Part shown: positions 35,201 through 49,300 of the stretch, in pieces
Numbering within the stretch: position 1 is the first letter of the stretch
Layout of the letters: the number at the start of each line of letters is the position of its first letter
Assembly: GCF_001039355.2 (NCBI RefSeq)
Contig: NW_019775378.1
Span: 108,204-172,203, forward strand
Length of the DNA: 64,000 bases
DNA from: Lingula anatina
Taxonomy: Eukaryota > Brachiopoda > Lingulata > Lingulida > Lingulidae
Reading direction: 5' to 3'
The notes under the pieces: generated by a model
Databases searched by the model: none
Seen by the model: the letters and a program-made list of their open reading frames with translations, nothing else
Told to the model about the DNA's origin: nothing
Made by a program: the position numbers and the translations under genes

Positions 35201-38200
35201 AGGCCATATCTTTAATGTCTAAATATCTTTTTACTTGCAAGGTACTTGTCTTTCGCAATTCAGACCTAAAAACCGATAAAGTCCCCTAAGATGAAAATGC
35301 TTGATGTCGGTATTTCAGGAAGACATGGCGGTCTAAATTAATCGTGATTTGTTAGAACTCAGTTATGCAATTAGAAACGGTACAAAACAGCGTTGATTAG
35401 TCTCGGAATGCAGTACAAAGAAACTTGTAGGTGCAATCTAACCAGCTAATTGCCTCTGAAATGTAACCCCCACGCATTGTACGGAATTTCAGGATTAGCC
35501 TCAAAGAAAAGTGATTGAATGCTAATGCAACTTGGATTTGGATATCATGATATTATTCTTAAGACTTCCACAAAGAAAGCGCAATTAACACAGAGACCAT
35601 TATATTATACTCAGATTAATTATCTGAAAAAAACCAAGCATAAAATCACTATATAAAAGGCAATAAAAACACGCCTACAATTTTTATCATTTGTCTCTGG
35701 TTTTTGCAACAGGTATCAAAGTCTAGGGATGGATGTTGATTTGACAATATATACATTATTTTGTATTGTGTTTTATGTACTTGCTTTTCGAATTTCCTCC
35801 AAGTAATTATATTGCTATGTGACTCTATAGGACCCATGTGATTTCATTCCTCAGCGTTCAAATAATTGATTGATGTTTTTAATATGGGATGGAGTTCGCT
35901 GCGTGTTGTCCAGTTTATAAAACTATATAAATACCGCATTCAAATATACCATTTATCTTAAGTTGAATTTCCAAAAGTAAAATCATTTCCATTTGCGGTC
36001 CCTAATGTTATATGGTATCTATATGTGGATTTAACCTTTACCTTTTCAAAGTTAAGTTAGTCTTGCGGGTGTTACATGTCAATTCCAACAGGCACGGCGT
36101 TTCCAATTAGACTATCGTTTCGGGAACACAAAGCGCGCAGGCAGTAGGCACTAAAGACAAAATAAATTGTTCGTAAACCTAAATAGATTTTAGGTGTTTA
36201 AACTAGCATTAATTCTCCAATCGGTCGCAAACTCGACGTAACAGGGACTTTTATGGTCATTCCAAGAGCATTTAGCGTTGGATTTTGGCAGTAACTAGTA
36301 TTTTCGATTGACTGACTAAAAACAACGGCTTTACATGTACATACTAGTTGAAAAAACGTAGGCCTACAACGGCCTCGGTAGCTCCATATACATAAAAAAC
36401 ATCGAAATGAAAATCACTCCAGGTGCGTGACATCATACTGTGCAAGAATACAAAAGGTGCGAAAATCTGCGTGATGCGCGGTTAACCTTCATGCAACCTC
36501 TGCCGGGTGAAATCCTCTGCCCTGGAATGACGTAATAGCAAAAGACTACACTATTCTACAGAGCTTAAGAGAATACAAACAATGGATAAATTCTGTCACC
36601 TTTTTCTTCGTTGCTCCACCACACTCGCGAGTCTACCATTATTTCTGCTCTCACTCTCCTCAAAATCCCGCAAAATTTGGACTGATCCCGAGACTTTGAG
36701 TTATTTCCATTCCCATCAAGCTTACCTTCTTACTATCAAGTACCGGTGTGACTTGGGTTACTTGCTTATAGTATGGGGAGAGAAGGACAAAGAAAAGATG
36801 CACACGGTGCAACGCACTCCACTGACTTGAGTAATACTTGACCAATGAGGACATGTAACAAGTGGTCACCTTAATCATTACTTCAATGTATCAACAGCCC
36901 CGGTAGATCTGCACGAAAACAGGAAAGTGTGACCTTAGAAAAAAAGAAAACACTCCCCCGCCTTATGTCATTGTCACTTTGAAATCGACCGAAGGCTTGA
37001 AAACTTTTACTAGATTAAACTATCTCCTGTCCTTGTGTAACTTTGATTTAAGTGTTGGATAAAGCATACTTTCATGTTCCCATGAGAACGGGAATGACAA
37101 TTAAGATCCATCTCTGCGCAATGAAGTGATCTCGCTTTCCCTTGAAACTACAAAGCCATTCTTGTCACAGAAAGCATCCATTCTCTACTTAACATGGGGC
37201 TTTAATCTAACCACACTTGCTATATTTACCGTGTGTGGCTCCCATGTTTGATCGGAAGCTTCCTAGTTTCTTTAAGTGCAAGGTTGCTTTAGGTCGCTTG
37301 CTGAGATTGTGCAAAACCAAATGTGTGTATTCATATGAATTTTCTGTGTTATGGTTTCAGTACAAAACTTGAGCAAGAAGTGTGTGAATTGATTATGTAC
37401 GTACAATCAGAAATATATATATAGTCTTAAAAGACATCCCATGCGGGTGTAAAATCTACACATCGAAAAATGATCAAACAGCTTTTAAATGTTAAAATCT
37501 GTCGTGTAAAATTCTATTGAGTAATGCAATTTGCCAAGAAGGACACGCTACATTATAAATGCCACTTACACGTACATGTCTGAACAGAGTGAAATTGAGT
37601 TATATCCAAATTGTGGGCCGATATGATATACAGTGCTTTATTGTTTTATTGAATTAGTCTAAGCAAAAAGGAAATTTCGCTTGAAAAATTGATTCAAAAT
37701 TATTGGCCATTGAAGAAGATGAATTGGTGAAAGCCCCCATTTCCCTTTGAAGGTAATGCAATCTAAAACGACAGGCCATGGACGTCTTTACGATTAAAAA
37801 AACACACTAAATATTCAAAAAAATTGGATTTAAACAAAGTCATCTGCAATTTCTACAGTTTTCAAATCCGAAATGTGTTGACAAGACACCCTCTCCACTT
37901 CCTTCTAAACACTTGTGCCAGAAACTAGACTAAAACGATTGGTCAACAAAAGAGCATGTCGAGCAATTAAGCATTCTGAAAGATCCACTTAGTTTGTTGA
38001 TATCAATCAATTACCAGACTTCACAGAGATGATTAACATACATTCAAGTGACCCGGTCATTTCCATCTGACCACTTACGGCCATTACAAATTGCTGGTCT
38101 CCATACGCCAAACGGTGGATAACAAAAAAGAACCTAACGGATGAGAAATACCTTGCATTGAGGGTCAAACAAGACATATGCACAATGCTATCATATGGAG

Positions 38201-41200
38201 ATGCCTTTATTACCACCTTTGGTTCCATTTAACGGGACTGAAAATGAAAACTCATCTATATGACTAAAAAGATACCATTATTATGAGTGTTTGTCTATAA
38301 ACTGAGTGTCTGTCCCTTACTATTAGAAAGTGAAATGGGCTTCAAACGAAACTCATGTTAAACAGTCAATACGCCAACGTGTGTTTTGGTATAAGGTGAT
38401 ACAAACAGCACTGTATCATTCTTTAAAGTTCAAACAGATATTTTTGGCTTCAATAATGAACACTTTTCGCAATCCTTTTTTTCTCAAAATATGTACAAAG
38501 TTCAAGTCCAATTATCCGGGAAGGAGAAGCGGATTGCATTTGGCAGCTGCATCCTAATCTCTTTTACAGGGTGGCTAGATCAAGGATTACAAGTAATTAA
38601 AAACAGGACGCAGCATTACACCTTTAAAATGTCTGAGGATGAGTTAGGTTTGAAGATTGCTTAATAGTGCGCAAATGCTGTGCGTTATATTCTAGGATTT
38701 TTTTTACTATTTTTCCCTTCCAAAAGTTTTACTAGATCTGTTTTTAAACAAACAACACCTCATAAATGTTACATGCAGTATGTGTATTTCTGAAATGCAC
38801 GGTGGATCATTTAATTTGAGGAGGTCATTCGTGGACCATACAAATTAAAAAATGAAAATGTTACTTATTAGTTTGCGTATTCGGATGAAAGATCACCTCT
38901 CGTTGTTATTAATAAGGGCGCTTTTACAAAGTCGATACGTCTTAGATGCATTCCAACGCACAAGAACTGTGCCAAAGCTTGAAACTGGTCCAATTTTAAA
39001 AAGCTAGATTATTAAAACATTGAAAAACGAATTTTTGTCACATAGATGTAGAAAGTCGAAAGTCTCACACAGGAGCTTTGTCATACAGAACTCATAATGA
39101 TTATATCTTAACGTGACAAAAATCCTGATCGTTGGTAAAGCACAAAACTTACCTTTACTTGGTATGAAGTATAAACCGTATTTTCCAAACGCAAGCTGCA
39201 TCGATGTTGATACAGTCCGAACGGCAAGTGACGCTCTCGAGTTTCTGCAGAGTTATTCTGTAGCACTGGTCCCTTGTATTACTCCGGAGCGAATGCGTTA
39301 GCGCAACTGAACACTGATAGTCTAACATGCGCGTTAGCTCACTTGTTTCTCGCCTTCTTTCAACAAACTATTACAATATATATCACTCCATCGATTTAAT
39401 TAACGCTTGCGCGGAAGCTTACGCGATTGGATCGTATTTGGTGATTACTACGAATCTTAGGGTTCTGTGAAATAGGCCTTCCTCTTTATATTCCGTCGCG
39501 TTTAAATACACTTGTATCGTCCAGAAAACCTAGGTTTCGTGCGGTCTTTGTTTAAAGAAAACTGAGAAGCGGTGTTATCATCACGCACTTGAAATGAAGC
39601 AAGAGTTTCACTCAAACGACCCGGAAATGCAACAATTGCATGTTTTCGGACGATTTGTTCATTGGAGCCATTACTGTGATATGGCGGCTATCAAGCATCC
39701 TGCCCAGCTTTATCTTCACAAGTACGTGTCTTCCTATTGCCCGGTTTACGGAGACACGTGTGAATCGTTTTGAATACGTTTCATTTACCATTATCAAAAC
39801 TGCCTGTGAAGTTGAAGGCGTCCCTGAAATCGTTGAGGAGAAGGAAGCTCTTTAGAATCTATTTTGGTACAAAAATATGTTTCTTCATTATGTCCTTGAC
39901 CTATCCCGTGAGTGTGGGGTCCATTGGACCCCATGCGTTTTTGAACCAATCCGCTGGGACCATTTAGGAAGTTTTCATTACGAGGTTTTATGAAATCGTA
40001 TGTACCTATGCAGAGAAGTATGCGAATGTATGTTTTTAAGTTTTAATAAGAGAAAAGAAAAACAACCTGGGTCCAACCTGGGCGGGGTTAATTCACTGGA
40101 CCACCAACAGCGAATTTTTGTGTGTCCAATTTTGATTTGATTAAACTGAATTCTGTGTCAATTCACGTCCTTTAACATTTGTCGGCGATGGTCTTCAGTT
40201 GGATATCTTGTTTAGCGGACCCTAGGATAAACCGATAAGTCCTAGTCACATCCTATTGGGAAAAGTTGTTCTGTGCAAAGGTCCCTTAGGGCCAAGATAC
40301 TACTATAACCCACTGTATCTTCTGTGGCGGCTGTTGATTTAAATGAGAAAGGCGCAGAAATGTTAAACTATGTTCGGTCGATTTGGTCTACTATTACCTG
40401 CCCCAGTACAGGATTTTTGAGAGGAGGAATATATTAGTATGATATAACGTAAAGATAACACACCAATACTTTATTGGGTTATTGGGAGAGAGGCGAAATA
40501 TTCCCCCTGGTGTTGGGGGAAATGGCTTTTCAAAAAACAAAAAATTCTCAAGGGTTTTCTAGTCCGAGGTCGACAAATGTTGCTCAAATTGAATTTCTAA
40601 ACTCTCCTGTTGAGAAGCTTGGGTCTATTAATGCCTCCATACTCCCTCTCAAATATCTGAGCCATAGTGGAAAAGTGGACATACCTGTATGTCTAGATAC
40701 TGGTAAAAGAATTGAACGTGCAGTTAAGGTGGACTATTGTAAAGTGTAAATTCGTCTTCTATTCGCGTTATTCTACTTATATTCAGTTTGAGGTTCGTTG
40801 GATCCCACAGGAGTGGAGAGTGGAGATATGAATTTTCGACAAGAACCGGAATAAAAAAATGCAACTATACAGAAAGATAAATAGATATATAGATAGGTAG
40901 ATATTTCACTTATAATGAATTGTGTGCAGAAGCACATAAAAACAAACAAAACATGTTTTCATTTCCACAACATCAGCAAGTGAAGCAGTCAAAATTAAAT
41001 TGGACAAATAAACGTATTTGCATATAACGTTTGTGCATTTGTTTGCCCAAAGAGCTGTGGCTGATCTGAACCCCAAGTTAGAAAATTATCCTCTCAATTA
41101 TCCCGTCAGCGGACAGTCGTACAGAACATGTACCACAGTTGGTACGCTCCCCGCATGTGCACTTAGTTTTCATCTTTTTGACCAGCGACACTTTTTCCAC

Positions 41201-42914
41201 CATAAGGACTTGAGCTGACGAACGGAATCTGGTTGCTATAATTTGATCACACTCTTTTATGTTAATCCATGTACATACCAGTATGTCAGATACCAGGTTC
41301 TGTATTTAATTGAGATTTCTATTTTACATCAAAAGCTCACCTACTGTTATAACTGAAGTTTGGGGGTTCAGCGAGGGACACGTGGAAAAGGCGTTGGTAA
41401 ACACAGAAAATTCAAATCTCCAGAACAAATCCACATGTAGAAAATCATTCATCTATCCAACAAAGGTGTTAATACAGGTACTGATAACCAACAATAGTCA
41501 GAATTAAAGAACTTTCAAAGAAATACTGTGTAATGAAGTCACAGACAAAACTAGCAAAAATTCGGAGAAAGGCATTGAATTTAACAAATACAGGTGCAGT
41601 TTCTGTCGTGACACGTGTACGTGTGCACACGTGTTTCAATCAAATATTGCTAATCGATATCTTGGAAATCATTATGTCTATTCAACATTAAATGCACAAT
41701 TTTAATTTCATGCCGGTGCACCTATAACCAACGGGTAATGAAGTCATTCACGTGCCATTTATGGAACTGGGTTGCTACCGATACTAAAAAAAATAAAAGT
41801 GCAGTTTTTACCACGATCTATGTTCACCATAACAAATCTGCTGACGGCGGGCCTATCATTTCACTAACCAGAAAGTAAATAATTTTCAAATTTAAATATC
41901 AGGCACATATCATTTACGTATTCGTCTATCAGTTGGACTATTATTATTTGAAATTCTAACTTAAAAATTAGCCGGTTTGACAAAGGGTTTATCAAACAGC
42001 ACCTAGCCACGAAGTCATAGTACCATTACTTTACTTGACCAGATTGACGCACAGCTTCAATTTACCGCCCTAAATTAAATCTTCTTGTGCGTTGACAATT
42101 TTATAGGGATAACGAAAGCATCTGAAACAATGAGATTAAAACACTGCGAAAAGTGGCCGTCCGTCACACTTGTCAACATTAACATTGTAAGCAGTTACTT
42201 ATTTATCAAACTCAAATCTGTCAGTGATAGATTTTTCATATAAATTTCACTTAACAGCTGTTGTGACAATGTAACAGCAGCTGATCCACAGTTGCTTTCA
42301 TTCATTATTCAAGACGTATTTATAGTTCTTATTCTTTCTCTATCTATCTTGATTTGGCGGCGTTGGATGGCTCATTTCCACGCTACAATAATGCTGCAGA
42401 AACGACCAGCATTGCTGAATTATGTTGTTTCTGTACTTATTGTACTTTTCGAGTCTAAAACACAAAGAGCGTGTTGTATATATGAATGACAAGGTCATTA
42501 TCGATTTATATTAATAATTAGTGATAACATTACCTTGATCCAATCAATTCAGAATGGGAAACGAAACCTCAGACAATGAGGCACAATCAGACAGAATTGG
42601 GTGCATGAAGCAAATAGTGTTATTGGGTAATCAGGGAATTTTCATTTAACAAGTATTCGTTATGGGTTATTTCCAATCACGTTATTGAATGAGATTTCCC
42701 TTATTGCCATAGCTCTGAATCAAGTTAATGAATTTGAAATGTTCAGGATTAGGAGTAAACCACAAAATAGCACCATACCAGAATAGACGGTACTGAGTCC
42801 AAGGAAACTCTTATTGTCGTTTCTGCAGCATTCAGCTATATACAGAATACATGTAAAAGAATTTCGACTTTTCAGGTTTTTTAAAATAATATTTCAAGAT
42901 AATGACCTGCTTTC

Positions 42915-42950
42915 GGAGAGAGAGAGGGGGGAGGGAGGGAGAGAGAGAGG
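42915..42950. repeat. (GA)n purine tract
   Basis: GA repeat with GGGAGGGAGGG interruption. Confidence 0.85.
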
Positions 42951-44894
42951 CATGAGATTTTAAGTAACTAGCGTGTATGTAACAAGGAATAATGCGGTCG
43001 AACGCGAGCAATCTAATAACAATCGCAATTGACATCAGCAAAGTACGGAACACATCAATGAAAATGAATGGCATTTTAAGCATCACCAAGCCCACTCCAA
43101 AGTAACATTGATATGGCACAACCTTATTAGACCACTTTTGCTAAGGTTACTTCGATACGATTGACTCTTAGCTTTAGATAAAGAAGTAAAACGCAGTAAA
43201 CCCGATGGCTATAAACCGAGCAAACCACACAGTAATGCCACATTTTTCTTGACAGAATGTGACATTGTAGGTAATAATAGACCATGATATTGGATTTCGT
43301 CTTCGTCAATCGCACAAATATGATACTAGATATGGCCAAAAAGGAAATGGATCGATTAGTTACAAAAATGCAATTTTGATAATTGATGCAACAAAAAAGA
43401 CACACAGCATATTTGTCCTTACATGTGAAAACACTCACCAGCAAACGAACGACACATATGTACATGGTATAGGAATGAAAAATATAGGATCAACTTTTTA
43501 AAGGCAGTCACCCATTTTGTCGAACAAATCTTTAATCTTTTCAAATTCCATTTGGTCTACAAAATCTTAAATGTGAGGCATTTGCTATTTTCCATAAAAC
43601 AGTCCAAATGTATACTATTTATTTTCTCAAATACATCAGCAGTCCCTAAGCAAGAGACTGTTAAATGACGAGAACCGCCCCAAAAAGCGTCCGAAATACC
43701 CAGAACTCCCCTGAGAGAACAACCTTGATTATCGACACATTGAATCTGGGTAGATCCGAGCCCGGTGTTGGTAGCCAAGCCTTTGCAAAAGTGAATCCCA
43801 AGTGGGTGGGAATAAAATCGAGTATTTACAAGGTTGTTTACCCCTTCAAGTTCAATCACACTAATTTTCGTGACGAAAAAGCTTAGCACGTAAAACAGCC
43901 TTCTGTAGTCATAGCTCGAGAATATTGGACATTTGGTAAAGGCCGAAAAATGGATGATTTACCTCCTTTGTCTTAATTAATTAGGCAAAGGTGACCACCG
44001 AGCTCACTTCTTGTCACCTGCAGCTACGTGTCATTTTCTAGAAATATTTGAAAAATTTGAAATCTCTTGAGACGCTGGAAAAGAATATTCATCTTTATTC
44101 TCGTGCAGTAAGAACGTTACACACATTATCAAATACCATGTATAATACGCTACAAAACCTGTATATTAATATGTTTCTGAATACTGTGGGCATTAATTTT
44201 TCATACTAAAGATACAATTCGTTTTCGTTTATAAAACGATATTTTGATCGTCTAATAACATCCAATGCTTTTACGAGCTTAGTGCAATCCTGTAAAGGAT
44301 ATTTTTGACAGACCAGAAATACAAACATGTTCTTATTATATAAGAAGCTGTCATAGAATGATACAGTTTTATACGTATCAGGTTTACGCTTTTAAGAGCA
44401 CATGAAAGTGGTTTGTGAAATGGAATGGTGCATTTCCAGGTCAAAAGAGACTGAACCACTTGTATGTTATCTAAAATAGCGGTTATGAGCATGTGTATAT
44501 AGGAAAAAAACATAACCGAGCACTGTCAACACTATTCGGAAGAAAATCCTTAGCAGCAGCATATTTGAAAGAATTGAGCAAATTTCAGACATACCTTATG
44601 AGCGAAAATACAAGAATTGATTGCAAGGTGTCACAGCTGAGTGGCTCTAAGCACTAAGATAAAAAGAGTATAAATTCATTCCTACATTGTCATAGGATTT
44701 AAAGACACAGCAGAGTCTAAAATAGTTTTTTCGCCACTCAGGGACTTTTTGATTTACCAAATGACCGTTGCGATCATGATTGCATTCACATCATATTTGG
44801 CTTTTTATAAATCGATAGCCGTTTTTCTTGTGCAAAATTTGTATTTTAGAATTTTAAAATTTTTAAATTTTTAAATTGTCAATCAAAAGAGTTC

Positions 44895-44938
44895 GTGGCC
44901 CTTGTTTTTTTTCCCGGCCCTTGTTTTTTTCCCACAGG
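44895..44938. repeat. Two-copy short tandem repeat
   Basis: GGCCCTTGTTTTTTTTCCC occurs twice in a row with one T fewer in the second copy. Confidence 0.7.
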
Positions 44939-45994
44939 CCTGGACGAAACACATTTTTTTTTCAATTTTTTTTTCTCTTAATATTATAATTTTTGAGTGT
45001 TGATAATGAAAGAAAGTGTTCAGCAAAGAAAGTGAAAATGCGTAAAGCACTCTTAATTATCACCAATGTCTTCAAAACACCTCATCCTTCACTCTAAACA
45101 TATAAGAACAATTCTTGGTCAATTCGAAGTGGGCACTATTGGCCACTCACACCCCTTTCACCACTCCAAAGTAATCCACTGGCCACCCAATCTCCCCGAT
45201 TCTACCGTTCTTTGCTTTGGGGAAGGGCATGTTGACTGGGTTTCGGCTGAGGTAGCTGATTTGACAGGTTTTCTCCGGCGAGAAGCTCCCTATACCAACG
45301 AACTGCGGGTCCCTGGTTACGGGATACCTGTGCCAATCCATGCCGTCTGGCCCTGAGAATCAAGATATGCAGGAATATATACTCTGTCGTGTATATATAA
45401 TGTATATATGTATAGGCCTATATTATATAATGTTACTTATGGAAAGCAAAACCACCCAAAGGTGAAAATGGAGACAGATATTATTTTGTTTTTTGATAAT
45501 AGAACTGATACCGATGGAGGAAGCAGCATTTTACTCGTGACAGACGTAAAAGAAAGTCTAAATATTCTAAAAATAGATAAGTATATGTGGACTTAAAATG
45601 ACCAATATCCTTCAAGCCTTAGAATGTAAATACTTATTTCCTTCCCACCCACTCCCAGATAAAAAACAGTAGTTTTTTTCCGTGTGTTGTATTGCGATCA
45701 GTTATACATGCAAGTACTCTTATGCATATATGTCGGCGTATAGCGGCAAGAGTGGTACAGGGAAGCTGTGCTAATTTGTTTAGTAGTTTTAAAAAGGCTG
45801 TTTCATTTGATTTGTCCTTAGAATACATCTGACGTGTTATTCCAGGTTATTTTAGTATTGCCGTTAATGTCATAAGCGTGGGAAGCGTTAATTTATTTAT
45901 GTTGTACTGGTATAATGTATTATTTTGTTCTAAATGCCTGTTGACAGGACAGAAAGAAAGACAGACGAACTGACAGGAAGAGTGACAGTCAGAC

Positions 45995-46017
45995 AAATAA
46001 ATAAATAAATAAATAAA
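45995..46017. repeat. (AAAT)n microsatellite
   Basis: Five to six AAAT units in a purine-rich stretch. Confidence 0.85.
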
Positions 46018-46137
46018 ATGAAAGATAGATAAATTGAAACTTCATTTCGCTTTCGGTTGTTTTTTGTTGAAATTCAGCGCAGAGAAACATTTATTTGGTT
46101 TTGTGATTATTTCATTTCGTTCTCTCGTGTCTCATAC

Positions 46138-46309
46138 CCGTATATATCGGTTTGTGGAGTGGGTTTCCCATGGACAGCCGCTTGTCAAACAAGACCACGT
46201 TGTTCTTCTCTAGCTGTTCGTCAGAGCTGTGGTGGGATGTTGAGCTCGATCTGTGAGAGGGGGCGGCCGACCCTGTCCGAGCCTCACTTCGGTAACTCCT
46301 GGCACTCAT
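46138..46309 (-). CDS. First coding exon of unidentified Ser-rich protein (gene C), 57 codons plus 1 nt
   Basis: The minus strand shows a strong acceptor (TTATTTCCACTTCCAG) at 46317, seven nt of UTR, ATG at 46309, then 57 codons to a donor CGG|GTATGA at 46138/46137 (phase 1). The exon is much more GC-rich than its surroundings. The start is Ser/Arg/His-rich and probably disordered (SHRSSSTSHHSSDEQ at about 18-32), then more ordered: NNVVLFDKRLSMGNPLHKP at 36-54. I do not recognise the protein and found no convincing next exon downstream (below 46.1 kb), so the gene is incomplete here. Its STSHHSS stretch resembles STSHQSS in the neighbouring DYNLT4-like protein; common origin is only a possibility. 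Confidence 0.65.
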
Positions 46310-46316
46310 GACTCGT

Positions 46317-49300
46317 CTGGAAGTGGAAATAACATAGAAATAAATGACATAATAAACGAAATTGTCAAGGTACATGTAATTTGCTTTGATTTCATTTAGC
46401 ACACGAAGTGGACAAATTATAAATACGAATGCACACCGGGGCTCAAGGACACTGATAAATTGCAATGAAAAGTGTTGCTCGCTCTGGCTATTGGTGTGCC
46501 GCAATTCGATACATTTAGACTGCACAATCAATTGCCTGTTATTCCATTTTTCCTCGTTCTTTTGCCTCATTCTCTAAATAAATAATCAGTGATAACGGAT
46601 ATTGCAGATGCATTGTAGCCGTAGAGATATTACACCATCAACAACTCCCACGAGGCAGTGACATGTGTTTTATTTGAAGAACCGAGTGAAATACTGTAGG
46701 CCGTAATTTGCCGATGGTTTATGAGAAAGTACGTCGCCAGTGAAACAAGGTTCGTTTTCAGAGAACTCTGCCATGATGTGATTTTACCTGTATAAAAGTT
46801 AGCTTTGTTTCTTGTGTAGAACCACCTCCGAAAATTTCGTCAAATCATTTGTATGGCTTCATTTTCCAACTACTTTTAAAAAGTTAAAAGTCCTCAAACG
46901 CCCAGGTAATGTTCAATAAAACAATGGACTAAGTTCGCTGATTATGAGTCTCAGCATTTTAGATACGTGTCCTTATGAAACTTGGGATACAAGGGAACTT
47001 TTATCTTAACGCTACCCCCCCCCCCCCATAAAAACCCTACCAATGGAAAATATACACTTTTGTATATCTTTACTCCACATCAACAAATATCACTTTTTCT
47101 CTTACTTAAACCTACTGTGCAGCTTTAAGTATTTACATAAATTACATTCAGGTCTTTGAAACATAAGAACAGGTTATCTGAAAATAGAATCGGAGGATTT
47201 ACGACCTAAAACATGCTTAGTAAAGCCTTTCTCTAACCGAAACCTTTGTTGGCGAGACTCGAGTCTCACGGGAGCAGTTCAGAATATTATAGAACCGGAA
47301 GAATACTGTATCCACACCACTTTTTTGTGGTTTAGCCCCTAAGATTAGTCGCTTTTAGTCCGAATCTATGATAAAACAATATACAGCGATAGTCTCATTA
47401 CTTTCTGATCAAACGCTTACTAAGAAGACCACAATAGACGTACGTGATTATGACAAATAAGCGTGCCTTCCGTTATAACTATATCTAGGAAATCCGTGCT
47501 TGATTATCAAGGAACACTTGCGGTGAATCCATGTATAAAGTAAATACGAACTATCTTGTCTGTTTCTCGGAATTATGCACCATAGCCGAATAATTGTGTG
47601 CAAAATATTACACGCTAATCCCAGGACATTTTATCGTGTGGTGAAAAGAATTGATGACCCGGGAAACAACAAAGACATAGCATCTTATTTAGAGCTTACA
47701 AAGATATTCTAGTTCAGTGCAACTACATGTACTGATAGCCCTGGCTTTTAAATACCGGCCTTGTCGTGTCCATAGAACTAGCTCTCATTTTGCATTGAGG
47801 CGAAATATCTATAAAATACCAGCTTTTCATTAACATATTGCATAATTGCTGGTATTTTTGCGTATGATTCGGATACCGCAGCTGGCTTTTGGGAAATCTA
47901 CTACAGACTAGAGCGAATTAAGATTGGAAGTAGAATAGAAAACCACTCTTGAAAGGATTACAACTTTTTTACATAAACATTTCTACTGTATCTCCAAGGG
48001 TTACTCTCTAGGACTGCAAACAGACGAGATTTTCACTTTTTATCCTAAGGGCTAACTGAAAACTGAAAAAAAATGGAAATAGCTTGATGTAACTTATATT
48101 CAATATTGATAGCGTAAAGTTTTTCATCCAGTGTAAGTCCGAATTTATGATAAAAAATATACGGGAACAATAACCTTATTACTTGATGATCAAACGTTTG
48201 CCTAGAAGACTAGTTTTTATCTCTTTAAGTATCTACATTTAAATTCGTTTTTTGGAGTCACCCTCCATCTAAAATTCATTTGGTGGGGCTGCTTTGTTTA
48301 TTCCAACTGTGCCGCACCAAGAGTTGTTTTAGTAAATCTGCATGTCAGACAGAATGTCAACATTAATCATGGCTACGTAGGTATACACTCTCCATGAAAG
48401 CTGTAGAAAAAGTTACTTCTGCACTATGGAATCACACTTACATTATATCGCGATAGGGGGAGAGATCATTGCATTTAAAGTTCAACTACGAGGCAACTTA
48501 CCAGAAACTTGTCTGAAGATAATCTCGGACACAGAAACGGGTTAGCCATAAAAGTGAAAATACAGCAATCCTTGCATATGCAATATACTGAGGTACATTA
48601 AACGGAATTGATTTTAATCTACGCTCTCTTTAGCCCTTAAATCATTCATAGAAATCGAACAATAAACACATAGCTATTGATCCCGAGTCGTTTTGTTTAC
48701 CTGGCCACATTCAAATGCAGTTTATACATATGTGGGTTGTCAATGTGACAGGCGATAAGCCATAGAGATAGGGACATTGATTACAGTAGCTAGGTAGAGC
48801 TCTAAGTTCTCCCCTCTGGCACCTCAATGACACCCTGTGTTTCAGAGTATCGACGGTGAGGTCCCTCTTACCAGCATACTCTCTTCGTCATAAAAACCGT
48901 ACTGGTATGCTGATGAAAATGTGAGCCTCAAGTGGACTATGAAATTCAGGGTACTGAATACAACTACGCCATTCCCCATCTTTTCGCTTTCTTTGCTCTA
49001 CAACCCGACACAACTGTTATCGTGCACATTCGCTTAAATGGTCTTCTGTTGCACTGGCTGTAGGCTGATAAGAACACATTTATATTTTATTTGATGCCTT
49101 TTACCTATCAATTTCCTTTGTTGGTCAAGTATTACATGTATTTCACTATCCATGACACCTTTTTTATTGCAAAAATAAGACTCCTTCCGTGACTTCGGGT
49201 TAGGAATTAGAGATGTCGAACATGTCTGAATACCGATAAATAACCCACATTCATTTGTTCTAGTAGGCAGTTTTGTATAAGTAGCGTTCAAATGATGTCT

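Larger units (their letters stand above)
31439..46137. other. Long stretch without a supported gene (apart from the 32218-32298 candidate exon)
   Basis: Probably intronic or intergenic relative to gene C and gene B. Isolated strong minus-strand donors occur at 36.73, 39.15, 41.27, 43.43 and 44.59 kb, and 40474-40749 is a moderately protein-like 91-codon frame on the plus strand. None could be tied to an acceptor, a frame and a family together. Confidence 0.4.

Noticed and set aside
36582-36830. 82-codon plus-strand frame with a hydrophobic start and good Kozak context (ACAATGG)
   Set aside because: Possible signal sequence (TTLASLPLFLLSLSS), but the rest has no recognisable features, no promoter elements stood out, and the opposite strand is also open.
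39113-39301. Plus-strand frame TKILIVGKAQNLPLLG resembling a response-regulator start
   Set aside because: Lacks the acidic pocket and phospho-acceptor pattern; overlaps a minus-strand open frame with an equally good claim. Judged chance.
39594-39773. 59-codon plus-strand frame starting MKQEFHSNDPEMQQLHVFG
   Set aside because: Protein-like to the eye, but three frames are open here because of local GC content, with no splice or family support.
43557-43889. 110-codon minus-strand frame
   Set aside because: No motif, no splice context, and the plus strand is open over the same stretch.
44591-44653. Minus-strand exon-like segment (TTTTTATCTTAG acceptor, AAG|GTATGT donor) as exon 3 of gene C
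   Set aside because: In gene C's phase it hits a stop after six codons.
45066-45356. 96-codon plus-strand frame
   Set aside because: Both strands are open over this GC-richer patch and neither resembles a known protein.
46310-46570. Upstream extension of the gene C frame to an ATG at 46570
   Set aside because: A strong acceptor at 46317 separates it from the coding exon; the upstream part is AT-rich and not protein-like.
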